From Phoronis australis (lineage: Eukaryota; Phoronida; Phoronidae), in assembly GCA_002633005.1 (NCBI GenBank), contig NMRA01000135.1, forward strand, positions 123,115 to 187,114: 64,000 bases of DNA, in the 5' to 3' direction. The notes below the pieces were generated by a model, which was not told where the DNA came from, ran no database searches, and saw nothing but the letters and a program-made list of their open reading frames with translations. The position numbers and the translations under genes are program-made. Within the stretch, counting starts at the first letter, position 1; every line of letters starts with the position of its first letter. Positions 14,118 to 28,100 of this stretch are shown here, piece after piece.

Positions 14118-17100
14118 TACAGCATTGAAATGACATAACATACCTACAAAAATCCCACCAAAAATTTTAAAGTCTATGCCAACGTTAGCCTACACAAGTG
14201 ACCAATGGTCAACAGTCCAAGTGGCATCTTCGTTCAAGCCAAAGGCCAGAATACTGAATGAAACTGTAGATGTCTAGACACTGTTTAGAACAATCCTCAC
14301 AAACAGCCAGCTATGCAGACAGGAGGCAGGCTATAAGTAGCCATTAGGGCCTGCACACACTGCTTGCTGTCGACCACTGGAGCCAGAAAAAACACACACA
14401 TGTCGCTATGTGAAAGGGCTCATGTTTCATGTATTGTGTCAAGACAACCGTTGTCTAAGCATTGTCTGAGAACAGGACACAAAAGAATTTCAAACATTCA
14501 AAATGAAAAAGGATACTTTCATAATTAAACCGATATAACAATAACCACAGGAACATAGGCACCAGCCAAGCATTAAGTATCAACTGTTAGAATGAAATGA
14601 TTAAAGGAGACACAATTCATTGACAAAACATAATTCATAAACATAAGAACAAACTCCACTTTTTATCATTACAAAAATTAAAGATGATAATTTTTTGCTT
14701 ACAGTTATTTTGGGGAATAAGATATAAAAAAACAGAATCAGCCACAAATTTCATATTAAGACCTAAAGACACAATAACAAAGACAAATTATAATAATCAA
14801 TCACCATCAGGGACTAAAAATAACGACTTGAGAAAGCAATTTACAGACAATCTGCTCAATGAGAGCACCTGAACCCAAGCCTCCAAACCTTACACTTTCA
14901 TATAGTTTAGGCTTGGTTATTAGCGAGTTCAATAATCTATTGGAGAGTTTAAGCAAAACTGCACGTACTACATACAATAATTATGCTGGTAAATGACCAA
15001 ACTTGTACACTTTTTGGAAAGTTTGGTGAAAATGCCGTTTGAAAAGTTGGAATTGTGCACAGAAGAGCATTGTCCTACACGCATGCTTGAAAATTAAGAG
15101 CCAGTCAAAATTCAGGAAAATACGGTTGCATTGCAAAATGCCGATAATATGCACTCTGACACCAGCTTCTAAATTTCATTTTTAAGCGCCCATGCTCAGC
15201 TTAACACCCACCCTCATTTTCTTGAGTTCCCAAATGTAAGCATCCACTTGAGTACCTTCTGAAATGGTTTAATATAAAGTAAAAGTCCTCGGGAACGTGA
15301 GAACAGTATGGTAATGAAATGTTACATTAGCACTAATTGACACAAAATATATATTGGAAAAATGAGACGAATGTGCTGGTACTTGATGGTTTTTATCTTA
15401 CCGTAAGTATTACTTCTTTTGGCTTACCAAAATTGCGCTCAAGGTGAATATAATGAAGGAAAAATACAGCCTCGGGAAAATGCTGCATTCACCTGAGGTA
15501 CAGGTGTAACCAACACTTAAGTTATCCGTGATGATAGAGGTGAATAGAGTTACAACTTTGGACAGATGTAGTAGAGTAGTCATTCAAAAAATAGTTAAAG
15601 GACCTCAGGTGGTTATAACACTTAAGTTTAAATTTAACCATGTATCAACTTTAGATGAATGAAACATGCCTACATGTTGTGTTTACTACGGTCTAATAGC
15701 TTTAGCTATACACTCCAGCAAGAAATGGAGATTCACTTTAAAAAACAACAAAATACTAATTACAGGTCTTGAATGGTATACAAAATAATGGAGTCCATAG
15801 AGTCAATTGCATGTTTACCGTACATTTAACACGATAAACAATTATGTAATTAAATTTGTCTGCAATTCACCATTTTTCCAGGGCCTCTAACATTGCTGTG
15901 AATATCCACAATTTTTCAAAATATTTTCTGTTTCAAGCTATGATACAGAAGTTACAGAACTTATATGTAAAGCAAAGTATCATTCCGGTGCTGTACATCA
16001 TTTATGAAATTTAAGTTTCACCTGTTCGCCATATTGTGTTCTAAATTGGAGATTTTTTACCATATGCACAGAAATGGGATCAGGTGCAGAAATGCGCAAC
16101 AACAAAAACAACAACAACTATCTCACACAACAGAGTAATAAATGTCTGTCGCAATGCAACGTGCATGTAACATATACATCTAACTCGGCCTAACTCTCAG
16201 AGGATTGACGTCAACAATTGACAACAGACAGGTACATTTCAAAACTGTTCATTGAATTGTCCGATGTAAGGTTTGTGGATTTGGAGAAGTGATGGGAACC
16301 AGTTACTACCTATGAATAATCTACCAACAATTCAACGGATGTACAGGTAGACAGATCCCCTTCTGCATGTTTCCATTTGACTCCGAGCACTTTGAATGTA
16401 ATGACAGTTCACTATTAATTTCATTAAATGACTAATGAAACTCGTTGGAAAGAAGTCGCCATTCCCAGAATATTTCTTCAAACTTTTTAGATTTAAATAT
16501 ACCAACAGCCCTCCAATGCAGAATTCAACCATCGAAATACACTCATAACAAACTGATGGTATATCAAGGTTCCCGTTCCATAAATGTAATGCACTCGCCC
16601 AAGACTTCATGAGGTATCTGAATGCACTACAAGAGGAGCAGATGAGACGACAATCCGTCTATGTTTCAGGGAAAGCCACACTTGACTATTATTACCCTTT
16701 GGTACACATGCACAAGACAATTCAAAACAATCATCCCAAGTCTTTCAAGGCACTTACTGAAGATATGGTGCCATTATATAGTGGACCCTGCCTGGTTTTG
16801 AGAACCAGACAATGGGGCAGTAACAACAGATAACTCAAAACAACACCATACATTAGTTGTTTAGAAAATGAATGGTTTAACAATTTCTACGTCATTAAGT
16901 CCAGCCAGGCAATTGAATATTGCATGACTGTCACCACATTGAGTCACATAACACGAACAACAATAAACACAATCACGAATACACAAACATTCACTCATCC
17001 AAAACAGTCGTGGAGTTGGTTGTATTTTACCGGTAAATCGAGCTTGAAATGGGTAAATAAAGCGTAAGACTAACTTACCATAAACACTGAATCCACACGT

Positions 17101-17701
17101 CAATACACGAATACCGTGACCACGTTGTAACTCGACTTGAGCAATGATTAACTGTCGTTATCTTGCTCGAATACTTCGCATTCCTCACATCAATTTATTC
17201 GCGTCAAAAGTTACCCCTTGCTGTGACCTCGCTTTCACTTGACCTTATACTCTCAAAACATTACACTTCACCTATTTTTGTCAGAGTTCACAATAATTTA
17301 CAATATTGCTTATACACCTCTACCTTTAAACTCAAAAACACATTTCTTTCTCATAAACTTCCCATTTTATGTTCAAATTTCATATCTATACTATGATATC
17401 TGAGGCTTTCTTTTAGACTATAATCTTTAATGGCTGCCCCCACGAAAGTTGCGTGTTTGCGATGAAATCAGAAAGTTTTTGGGACTCATGAAGTGTCTTG
17501 ATTTCAAAAAACTTGCATGAAAGTAGAGACGTTTGTATAAGCACTGGTAAGCAAAATTTTGACCTTCTTAATTTGAGAAATACACTAAGACCACGGCTCT
17601 ACATAACTTAGCCTTGCCCTTGCCTTGTACAAAGCTACCGTAGCCTTCGGCTTAGTTCAATCAATAACAAATAATATACATCAACGAGTAATATCATTAT
17701 A
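14118..17701. other. Non-coding stretch with two dispersed repeat fragments
   Basis: No gene supported. Bases about 15,165-15,250 resemble 45,495-45,580, and about 15,885-16,065 resemble 22,240-22,430. Both pairs look like old copies of interspersed repeats. Confidence 0.5.
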
Positions 17702-17860
17702 GTCTTAGTACACATACAGCTTTGCTTCGTTGTGGATAAAAACTGGCCAATTAAAACCCGACACACAAATAGTTTCATTAAAAGCTACAATCTTCCTATG
17801 AGTAAACTAAATTATTAACCGGTGACGGTGTTAATCTATGACTATACATATTACTCCCAG
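17702..17860. repeat. 159-bp copy A flanking N join
   Basis: Repeated at 18,613-18,771 with one base difference. The copies are separated by a 751-bp segment and an N. Confidence 0.85.
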
Positions 17861-18611
17861 GCAGGGACTCATCTAGCGGCCGTCCTGGCCGTCCTTGGGA
17901 CGGCCCTTTTAAAAAAATGACGGCTTTGGACGGCACGGTCAAGACGGAAAAAAGACGGCCTGTTCCAAAACAACCCCGGCGAAAATGAAGGCTAAACGAA
18001 GAATTTTAACATTTATTATTAATAAATTTCATTGAAACCTACAGTTCATTGTTTAAGTTCGCTAAATATTAAGAAATAATTCGATGTTAGAAACTTTTGC
18101 CTTCTATTTTTACTATAAATGTCACAATGACGATCGGCAAATACTGGCAGCCATCTTTGGGGAATACCTTCCTATTCTGTGACGTCAAGGTGAGTTCATA
18201 CGGAATCCCCCGCACGACTAGTGTCTAGAAATATTGCTTCCAGCGCTAACTACCCGTACATGGACACTTAATCTTTGAAATTGAAGAACCCACACCCGAA
18301 GTTCAAAGGGTTTGCCGTAACCCTAATGCTAGTTGCCGACGCGGAAGTTGAAGCGGTACTCGATATATTCGACGGAGCAGCCAATTTGAAATAGCCGACG
18401 GAGAACGTACACTTCGAAAAAATGATACCCGACAAAATTCTAGCACTGACCTGCCGTACAAATGCCATCAATGTCGTTGAAACTGCAAACCAGATAAAAC
18501 TTAGCGCAAACTTTCTTAATTTGCTCGCATAGCTCCGTTGCCAATCGAACGAATGAATGAAAAAATATAAAAAAATCCGCACGGCCGAACAACTTAGTAT
18601 ATTGATGCGCG
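17861..18611. mobile_element. Segment present only left of the N; possible hAT-like insertion, one end seen
   Basis: This 751-bp segment interrupts the alignment of the two 159-bp copies. Its start reads caggcagggactcatc, which recalls hAT-type termini (CAG then purine-rich). It has repeated gacggcc motifs and more CpG than its surroundings. No transposase frame and no second end are visible. Confidence 0.35.
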
Positions 18612-18612
18612 N

Positions 18613-18771
18613 GTCTTAGTACACATACAGCTTTGCTTCGTTGTGGATGAAAACTGGCCAATTAAAACCCGACACACAAATAGTTTCATTAAAAGCTACA
18701 ATCTTCCTATGAGTAAACTAAATTATTAACCGGTGACGGTGTTAATCTATGACTATACATATTACTCCCAG
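18613..18771. repeat. 159-bp copy B after N join
   Basis: Copy of 17,702-17,860, here continuing into different downstream sequence. It may represent the haplotype without the insertion. Confidence 0.82.
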
Positions 18772-21182
18772 CCCCAGGTGTTAATTGACGTTCTACTGTT
18801 ACTTTGCGGCTGAAGTTCTGGTGCGATCTTGTGCATCAGATTTCGGTGCCATGAAATATAGGGTCACCTATTGGCCAGTTTCTTTTTTGGCTGATGCTTC
18901 TGTTGTAGCTATTACTACACTTCAATGAACTGTTCTTCTTCCATGAGATTGCATACATGTCACAACAAACTGTCAGAACTGATTTCATTTTGGTACAAGT
19001 TTTTAGTTCTTGTATTTTAATACCAGCAAACTAAACTTCAGAATAAACTTTGCTGCTGTGAAGCTGCAATCATCTCCTGAGAGATGTCGCAAAAAGTTCG
19101 GGAATGGCATGTGCACGTGTCACGAGCATACTGTTTTCAAAATGGCGATAGACATTTCTTTGATTTTGTTGCAAAAGACATAAGAAAGTGATGTTTATTA
19201 GATCGTTTATCAATTTAACGGCTGTAACTGGCAAGGTGAGTGTCGGTTTAATTTCAGATTTTGCTTGCACCCCCACCGGTTGTTAACTCTAGATGATTAT
19301 ATAAGTTTCATAACGAGGTGACGATCAGAACTACCTCCAGGTGGTGTGAAATTTCCAGGTCTATTGAAGCTTAACATGCAGTGGTTCCTAGCTAGTATTT
19401 TGACTATTGTTTTCATGTAGCTAGCTGGCTGGCTACACATAACTAGGCAGGCATACATAGGGGATAGTACACCACATGAAAGGTTACTCATCTCAAAACG
19501 CAGAGAATAACATCGAATGAAACGTGCATATATACACATTGAGTTAATATCAGTTGCAGTTCACTCGAGCTTACCTCACCAAGTGCCATTTTGAGGAAGT
19601 TACTTGAAGTCATGCTTGTCGACCAACAAAAAACCCAGGGGACACAAATCATACAAATTGCACCGGATATATTCCCATGATACTTTTTGCAAGTGTCACG
19701 CTCAAGGTCACCCAATTCGCTCAGTCTCGCACTTGTCCTTGAAATACTTTGTGGTTATTGTGATACCTGTGGTTAAATTCCCAATTGGGGTTCCTGATTT
19801 TTCTGTGTTTATTTGATATATTTCATTACTGGCCAACCTCAGGGTCTATATATTTAATATCTAGTTAACACATACTGGTGAATTGCTGATTATATATATA
19901 ATTGTCCAAATCCCATGTGAAAAAGGCGAAACGTTGCTCATGGGATGTGTGAGTTAATAGTTGGCTGTAAACAGTAATTGCACAGATATCAGGTCCTCAG
20001 TAGCTCAGTGGTGAGAGCACTGGACCGACAATCTAGAGACCTGTGGTTCGATTCCTAGTTGGAGGTTCCTGATTTTTCTGTGAGTGTTTTTTTAAGTGAC
20101 AATTTTAAGTGTAAAATGTATTTTTGACGAGTTGAAAACATCTTATTTGGTGAGCGGATTTAGCCTATTGCCCCTTTAAAATATATGGGATGAAATTAAC
20201 ATAGAGACTGATGGAGAGTTTTCTAGCCCCTAGATAGCCAGCTGAGGGGCTACGTGTTGCTTACCACAAAACAAGCTCATATTTGCGACCTGAAATGTGG
20301 AAACACGAGCTGAGATTTTGGCCAACTCGCTTTAGTCATATGTGTGTAACTTGAGAATTCTGTTGAATCTCCAAACCCAACACATCATGAATGCTATTAA
20401 TGCATCTTGGAATACTTGTAATGATACCTGACTCTGTTCGTAATCACATACTAAACGAAGAATAATCAAATACGGAAAAAATTATTGAAACGCAAAATGC
20501 AAATAATATTTTTGTAGCAAGTGTATTATGCTCATTACGGGTTTGATAAAAACACCAAAATTGTCTTGACTGAGTCTGTACATGCTGTGACTGTTACAGA
20601 AATACAACACAGGATACAACATACTGTACAAAGGACGTCCTGAGTATGATCAATCTCTCAGGTTGCACTCCCAATAAGTTAGGCAGATTTCTGACTCTCT
20701 TAACACTTGACGTTGATCTACTCTCTAGACAACAATCGATTGCTAATTTAGTCGTACACTTTCAACTGAAGCTCACTGTAACCACATCAGCTGTATACTA
20801 ACAGTACGGTTTAAATTCTTGAAACTTGTGGAATGGAATGTTATAAGTGAAGCGACATTTTGAATCAGGTTCCTGATAATGCTGAGATTCCAACAGTTTG
20901 TATTTTTATATTATTTTGATTCAGTGCATACGAATTTTGTGAGGTTTACATTCCTTACAGAAGTTCTCTTCTAGTGGGTCTCTTTTATTGAGACTGCGGT
21001 AGCTCTCTAAAATCTTGGGATTGTGCAGTCTGTTTGAAGTGGTGGTTATCCTACTTTTCTAGTGGCGCCCCCTCACATAATGCGTGCGAACCTCATTTTC
21101 AAGAACCTGCCAGAACCTATCAAAGACGTTCCTTGTAACCGAGGTTCGCTATATACCGAATCAACTTTTTAAAGAAAATAAA
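18772..21182. other. Non-coding stretch with tRNA-like SINE fragments
   Basis: No gene supported. Apart from the tRNA-like head at 19,992, a degenerate second copy of its 3' half lies at about 19,765-19,810 (shared cctgtggtt and ggttcctgatttttctgtg). Confidence 0.5.
19992..20090 (+). repeat. tRNA-derived SINE head
   Basis: A-box region tagctcagtggtgagagc and B-box ggttcgattcc are spaced as in a tRNA, with a possible 5-bp anticodon stem. The T-stem and acceptor stem do not pair well, so this is a SINE or tRNA pseudogene rather than a functional tRNA. A T-rich tail follows. Confidence 0.7.
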
Positions 21183-21525
21183 AAAGCACCCAAACATTTA
21201 CGCACACAAGTCAGGTATCAAAGTGTACTAACCTGTATTGTCGAGTGTGCAGTCTTACAAGCTGACAGTTTAAAATTTCGAATTTACCAACCCACGGATT
21301 TGAGTATTTAGACCAGTTTTCGAGCATTTATACACTCAAGCTATTGTTAGTGCACTCGTAAAATGGTCTAAAAGCATTTATACACTCAAGTTATTGTTAG
21401 TACACTCGAAAAATGGACTAAATGCTTAAATCTGTAGGTTGGTAAACTCGAAATTTATAAACTGTCCATTCGTATTTTTGTGCACTCGAGTAAGTGATTG
21501 TGCGCGTATATGTTTGGGTGCTTTG
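21183..21525. mobile_element. Inverted-repeat MITE-like element upstream of THADA
   Basis: Outer ends aaagcacccaaacat and its complement lie at about 21,183 and 21,523. The inner arms (about 21,264-21,312 and 21,410-21,467) are also inverted copies, and the centre holds two direct copies of a roughly 50-bp unit beginning gcatttatacactcaag. It ends about 580 bp before the THADA start codon. Confidence 0.72.
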
Positions 21526-22103
21526 AAAACAATGGAATACAAAGTGATCTGGTTTCATGTGCTCACCACTTTTCCGGTCACGTGCAACAAGTGCCTGTGC
21601 ATCTAGTGATGTGCACAAAGATGAAATTGTGGAGTATATCCGTTATCAAGTTTTAGACTTTTATGCGCTGGTTCGCTTTAAAGCTAGTGAAGTTACCTTC
21701 TGGGACGTGAAAATTGGTATGTTATAACTGTGAACATTATATACATGTTTGTTAAAAAGGAAGAGTAGATAGAATATTTTGAATTGGAGACAAATGGGAC
21801 ACCGAATGGAACTTTATCAATGAGCAAATGTTGGGAACAGGGTTTTGTTGTAACGCGATTTGGAATTTAGTGAAATATGCCCTTTCCTTGAATGTTGGCC
21901 TTTCATCGAAGCACCGCCTTGACAATGAGGGGGGAGGGCGTCACATTGCTCTGTGTAGTTTTGCTCATCTGCAATAGTGCTATGTTAGTGTATTGAGGCA
22001 AGAAATGGCAATTCTTGCTCTCTGAAAGAATGTAAGGTGTTGCCATCTGGAATAACAAATGATGTGACGTGTGTTTTTTAAATGGTTACAGTTTGTCGTT
22101 GTG
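21526..22103 (+). other. THADA: THADA upstream region
   Basis: Should contain the promoter and 5' untranslated exon. A possible untranslated exon could end at the donor gtatgt near 21,716, and an acceptor-like ttacag ends at 22,091. No TATA box or other core element can be called with confidence. Confidence 0.3.
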
Positions 22104-22180
22104 ATGGAGTTGTTTAGTGATGTTGTTGACTTCTGCAAAGAATTAAACAGCCTGAATGCAGCTTGTCCGATGACGAAACA
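22104..22180 (+). CDS. THADA: THADA exon 1 (first coding exon seen)
   Basis: Codons 1-26, ending in donor gtaagt, phase 2. The ATG is chosen because it opens the frame that joins exon 2. The reading frame is open a little further upstream and an AG lies at 22,090-22,091, so an upstream exon with an earlier start is possible. Confidence 0.7.
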
Positions 22181-25100
22181 GTAAGTTTAACATTAGTTTG
22201 TTGTAATGACTGCGGTGCCAGCAAAATTACACTTTTTTGATTTTCAATGTTTTCTAACGGTGTTGTGAATGCCCAGAATTTTTCAAAAATATTTTTCTGA
22301 TGGTAGCTGTGTTACCGAACTTGAAAAAGGTAAAGCGTTAATCTGAATTGATGCTGCATATCATTTGTGAAAAATGAGAAAATAAAATTTTACTAAATAA
22401 AATGTTACTTGTCCGCCATACTGTCCTTTATTGTTAAAATTTTACTGTAAATATTTCCCAGATATCTGGATTTAAAGTTGCTGTTGATTCACTCTGTCTG
22501 ACATCAAAATTGAGATAGTTCTGTAACACGGTAGCGAAGAATAGAAAAAATAGAAACCTTGTGGGCTAAGCTTATGTAGGGCCTTATTGACAAATTTGTA
22601 CACTTAGCCAAATATCTACTGAACTATAGATTTAAACTCTGTAAAAGTATGCATTTTCTGAAAGTAGAAAAACGAGATAAATCTCAAAAACCCTGTTACT
22701 GTAGTTTTCTAACATACCATGATTTTGTTTTCATTTCATGTAACTATTAATTTTTTTTCATAAAAATAATGGAAATTCTATTTTTTCATGGCCTCTCATG
22801 CAAAAGCGGAAAATTTTAAAATTGTTCCTTAAAAGCCTGGCATGGTATGTGAAAGTTTCATACCAATCCGATCAACCATTTATGAGTTATGACATTCTGA
22901 AGTGAATCACATTTGGACTTTCTTCTAGGGTCCTACTTGACCTTAAGTTGCCATCTTCGAAGTACTGTAAATCAAGTGTTTGAGGGGCTATCAATTAAGC
23001 CCCAAAGACAACCAATCAACTGTACCAAGTCCACAGAGTAAATTAAGATTGGCAATTTGCTATATCAAAATCTCCAAAACAATTTTTGTCTTTGAAAATA
23101 GAGATTGTTAAAGATGATGGTTTGTGTTATGTTTATAGTTCAGTGTAGATTTACTGGGCACGGTACTTTTTTCTTGTATTGTGAAACAGGGCTTGCTGTA
23201 ATGATGGTGTCAAAATTCATGCTCAAGAAGAACAGCTAGCTAGTCAAATGAAGAAAATGAAAGCGCTGAAATCACATAGTCAGCTGGATGACCGAACTGT
23301 TCTGTCCATCAGCCAGATACTGCTGGACACGTTTTATGCAGTAGAAATGCCAGTTAGAGTAATGAAGGTCTTTTCCAAGGTAAGAATAATTCTAATGGTA
23401 TGTGCTTGGTTAACCCTGTTGTTGTTTTTGTACTAGAAGCTGTATGGGCGAAACTGCTTACTTGGAAGAAAGTGCTCTCAGAGAGTTTGAGATATGTATT
23501 ATAGATGACTATTGTCGTGTTGCATTAGAAGTTGAAGCATCTGAGTGAGTAATTCTCAAGTAATTTTAGGGACAGACAGTAAAGTTTTGTAGTCACTAGC
23601 CATGATTCATCGTATCAAACAATTCCATGTCATGTTACTTCTGTGACCACAACCCTTTTGAATCTATGTCTTTCTGCAAAGTTCACGTCTTGTAGTCTGT
23701 TTTCTGTCCATACTTCTTCACTCGCAACATTCCACCTCGTACTTACTATGTTCTTTCCTGTGAATTAGCATGTGGAATTATAGTCTGGGAGTGTAAGTGA
23801 GATCAGTTCTTGTAAAATACAAATAGTTTCCTAAGCTCAGCAAGGGTGTGCAAAGTAATGAGATAAGGCGAATTTCATTGGTCCTCAGAAAATACAAAAA
23901 TTTCTGTGTAGAGGTGAAAAATTTGAACAGTTACAAAATAAAACAAAAAAACTAATATCACAGAAGGAAGAATAAATTAGTTACTATGTGTTAGTAGCCA
24001 GCACACCCACTGAGGGCAGTCAATATTTCTAAGCAAACAGCAAGTCGTTGGGGTATTACATGTGATTTCACATCTGCACCCATGAAGCTAGTGATGTTAA
24101 GACAAGGCTTGCCTAATGAAATAACTTAAGAAGTTTCAAATCAGTCGGAATAGCATGTGCAACTCAAACAGGGCTCAACATAGTGAATAAATGCTCAAGT
24201 AGAATATTGGCCTCACTCGTACAGGTGTGGAGCCAATGTCCAGCATTTTTTGTTTTGATCGCTACTTTTTATAAGCCAAATTTCAGAATTTGAGTTGCAA
24301 ATAATATGCTTTCCTTCGTATTTTCAGGGAAACACATTTTCACCTGTGTTGAGAGCTGTTGTAGTCCCAGAAACCCCTAAGAATGGAACTAGGCCACTTA
24401 TGTTGTGATGTTTATTAAATTAATTTTTGTTTGCAGATTTTGTTGCTGTTTGAAAATGACCTGTGGGGTGGTGACAGATTCATTAAAGTTTTGCATGAAA
24501 AGATTTCTGTGCTGTCGTCCAAGGGCTGGAGTGGGATTTCTCTTCACAGATGTAAGCCTCCTTTTAATTTGCGGTTGACTCTAGTCGCTAGTCCTAGACC
24601 TTGTTCTTTGGCAACTCAGACTAAAATTAACTGCTAAGTTCTAAGGATCAAAGGATATTGCCGTCAACTCCTTTTAGGTGTCATCGGCTGCAGCTGTGTC
24701 TCCTAAACCCTTTGCAGGATCTTCATGAAAGTTGACTAATGTGCTTCTATGTAGCTTAGGACAAATGTCGGTGACTTTTTGACAGATCCAAGTATTGCTG
24801 TGCCCTTTAGTGGCAATTCTAGTTTTTTGCATTTGCCTCAGTATCTTTGGAGTTCCTTGCGTTGCCTAATTGCCATTTCAAGTGTACTTTGTAAACCGGT
24901 CGAAAGATCAGTATGGAAATTATCGAATTCATTCCTACTGAGAAGAGCACTGCTAATGCTGATTTTCGGCTGGGTCGATGTACTGTGGTGCCCGTTAGTG
25001 GCAAATTTATTTTTTGTTGCCTCTGGCTTTATATTTACCATGTTCTTCAGTGTATCTTCTTGAAATTTGGTAGATGTGTTAATGTTAGGGAAAGTACGAA

Positions 25101-28100
25101 TGGCATTGATTTTTGAATGAGTCTGACTACAGTAGTGCCTCCTAGTGGCAATTTTGTCTCAGATTCAAAATATCTACCACGTTCCTTGATGGACTTCTGC
25201 GAAATTTATTTTACATATTCCTCTTGATATGCACAGATGAATCAATTTCGAGACGACCCTGACTGTTGTGATGTTCCCAAATGACAACTTAGGCTTTCTT
25301 TCTTCTGACTCAATTTCTGCCAAGTTCCTTCAACTTGATGCATCCTCATAAGTTAGGCATGTAAGCACTTACCCAGTTTCAGATGGATCTGACCCTTTTT
25401 CACCCCCTATTGGTCATTTTTTAAAATTTTCATGACTGTTTTTGCATCTACCTCCCTATCACCAAATCGTTGAAGAATCATCTTGAAAGTTGGCTGATGT
25501 GTCCCTGTTGAGGATGGTGTGGCGGACATTAATTTTGAGACTGTTTACTTTTGAGCCCCCTAGTGGCAATTTTAATTTTCTTTGCATCTGCCTCAATATC
25601 TCAAGATACGTCTGCCAGTGACTGCACTCTTCATGATATGTACTGTAGTGGCTCATATATGGTGGTTCTTGTATAATGTCATGAGTCTTGATATGCCTGC
25701 CAGCATCAGTGCACTGTTCATGTTGTGTACTACAATCAATCTTAAACTGTAGTTAGTATATAGTGTTGAGAGACTGCAAGTAGTGTTGTGTCCCAAAGTT
25801 ATGTCACAGTACAATGTTGACTGGTGGTGTTATTTACAAACTTCTTTGATTATTGAAAAAGGAATTGTCACCTCAGTCATCTCTGTCTGGGCGTCTTGCC
25901 TCCGACGTCCACGGCTATATCTCCTAAACCCCTTGCAGGATCTTATTGAAATTTGGCAGGTATGTCCCTATATGAGGTTGACGACAGAGGGCGATGATAT
26001 TCGGACAGACCCAAATACCGGTGTGCCCCCTGGTGGCAATTTTAGTTTTTTATGTTCACCTCTGTATCTTCAAAGGTCCTCAACCGATTTTCATGAAATT
26101 TGGCACATAGGCATCTATTAATGAGTTGACGCTATCCTTCCGTTTTCGGATGGATTCGAGACATTTTGTGCCACCTATTGGCCATTTTTACTATTTTCGA
26201 GTCGTTTTTTTGGCATCTGCACCTCTGTCAACCAAACCACTCTAAGGATAATTGTGAAAGTTGGCATGTATGTTCTTTCTATGAAGGGGACGGTTGACGA
26301 TAATGTTCCGATGACTTCGACTACTGTGGCGCCACCTAGTGGCGTTTTTTTGCACCCATGCCTGTATCTCCTAAGCCCTCTGCAGGATCTTTATTAATTT
26401 TATCATGTGTATTTATATGAAGTTAACAAGAGAAGACGACGACTTTTTTACGGATCCGAAGAACACTCTGCCCCTAGTGACAATTTCTTTTTTTTTTCAT
26501 CTGTTTCTCTGAAGTTCCTCGACGAGTTTTAAGGAAATTTGGCATGTGTCTTTCTTTTAAAGAAACGATGGCATTTTCAGGTTTTCAGTTGGATTCGATG
26601 TATTTTGCACCATCTAGTGGCCATTTTGATGATACAAATAAACAACCTTAAAAGCACACCATTTGCGATGCATTCGTGAGCGCATTTCAATGCTCCGTGT
26701 TGCTCTTGTTTGTTTTTCTCGTTCATAATTAGCTACAGATTAACACCATTTACTTTTTTTAATATCCAACTGATAAACATATTTCATTGTTTTTGTTCGT
26801 TTGAATCAACTGGTAAATGTTTTTTGTTCCAGTATCCTTCATATTGGAGATCAGTGTTCTAACCAGACAGTGTTTAACTACACATTTTGCTACGTTCATT
26901 CAGTCATTATCCAGCGTTACCAGCAAGCTGTTGGTGACTGGTCAATCCAATGTGGGAACTGACTTCCACGAACGCGTTCAGACAGCAACTCGGGTAACTG
27001 TTTCGTCACAGATTGTACTTAAGTGGCTGTTAACCTTCATTTCAAAAAAATAACTTGCTTCTGGTCACTTTCCATTATCAGAGCTCGGAATTTTTTAGAG
27101 GATTTCCTCTTTTTTGATTTCGATCCAGTTTCCTCTCTTTCTATCTCTTTATATCAGTATTTTGACTTTATTCATGCAAAAACCTTTATTTCTGTTAAAT
27201 TTTACAACACTAAAAATATTTCTATCACACAAGCTTCTTTATTTGTGGAACAGTACATCACCTGGAGGTTTTTTCTATTTTTTTGTCGTCGGACATTCCA
27301 AGCCCTGCATGTTAAAACTCATTCAGATGAGAAGGGATTTATGGGCTTGGNGTTGACTGGTAGTGTTATTTACACACCTCTTTGATTATTGAAAAAGGAA
27401 TTGTCACCTCAGTCATCTCTGTCTGGGCGTCTTGCCTCCGACGTCCACGGCTATATCTCCTAAGCCCCTTGCAGGATCTTATTGAAATTTGGCAGGTATG
27501 TCCCTATATGAGGTTGACGACAGAGGGCGATGATATTCGGACAGACCCAAATACCGGTGTGCCCCCTGGTGGCAATTTTAGTTTTTTATGTTCACCTCTA
27601 TATCTTCAAAGGTCCTCAACCGATTTTCATGAAATTTGGCACATAGGCATCTATTAATGAGTTGACGCTATCCTCCCGTTTTCGGATGGATTCGAGACAT
27701 TTTGTGCCATCTATTGGCCATTTTTACTATTTTCGAGTCGTTTTTTTGGCATCTGCACCTCTAACAACCAAGTCATGCTAAGGATGATTGTGAAAATTGG
27801 CATGTATGTTTGCACTATGATGAAGATAGTTGACGATGATTTTCTGACGACTTCGACTACTGTGGCGCCTCCTAGTGGCAGTTTTGTTTGTTTTTGCGTC
27901 CATGGCTGTGTCTCCTAAACGTTCTAAAGGATCTTTATTAGATTTAGCAATTGTATTGATATGAAGTTGACAACGGACGACGACAACTTTCGGACAGATC
28001 GGTTTACCGGTGTACCCCCTAGTGGCAATTTTAGTTTTTTACGTTTACCTCTGTATCTTCAAAGGTTCGCAACGGATTTCTATAAGATTTGACACATAGG

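Larger units (their letters stand above)
24665..26625. repeat. Tandem array of CTCF-core-like units (copy A)
   Basis: Diverged units of about 135-160 bp. Shared blocks include tctcctaaaccc, ttgcaggatctt, atgaaatttggca and a cctagtggc core. The cores lie near 24,800, 24,988, 25,135, 25,553, 26,023, 26,169, 26,329, 26,468 and 26,607. All lie in one orientation. The array fills THADA intron 3. Confidence 0.85.
25816..27350. repeat. Block copy A (array end, exon 4, intron), left of N
   Basis: 1,535 bp that reappears at 27,352-29,337 after the N at 27,351, with scattered SNPs. It includes THADA exon 4 copy A. Confidence 0.88.

Noticed and set aside
18128-18189. Short ATG-led frame ending at a gtgagt donor in the extra segment
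   Set aside because: Only about 20 codons, no partner exon and no homology.
19904-19946. Stem atcccatg/catgggat around a GAAAC block
   Set aside because: The CTGATGA half of a hammerhead core is missing; only a short stem-loop remains.
25783-26121. 112-codon open frame, repeated at 27,382-27,657
   Set aside because: It lies wholly in the tandem array and is open by chance in a slowly diverging repeat.
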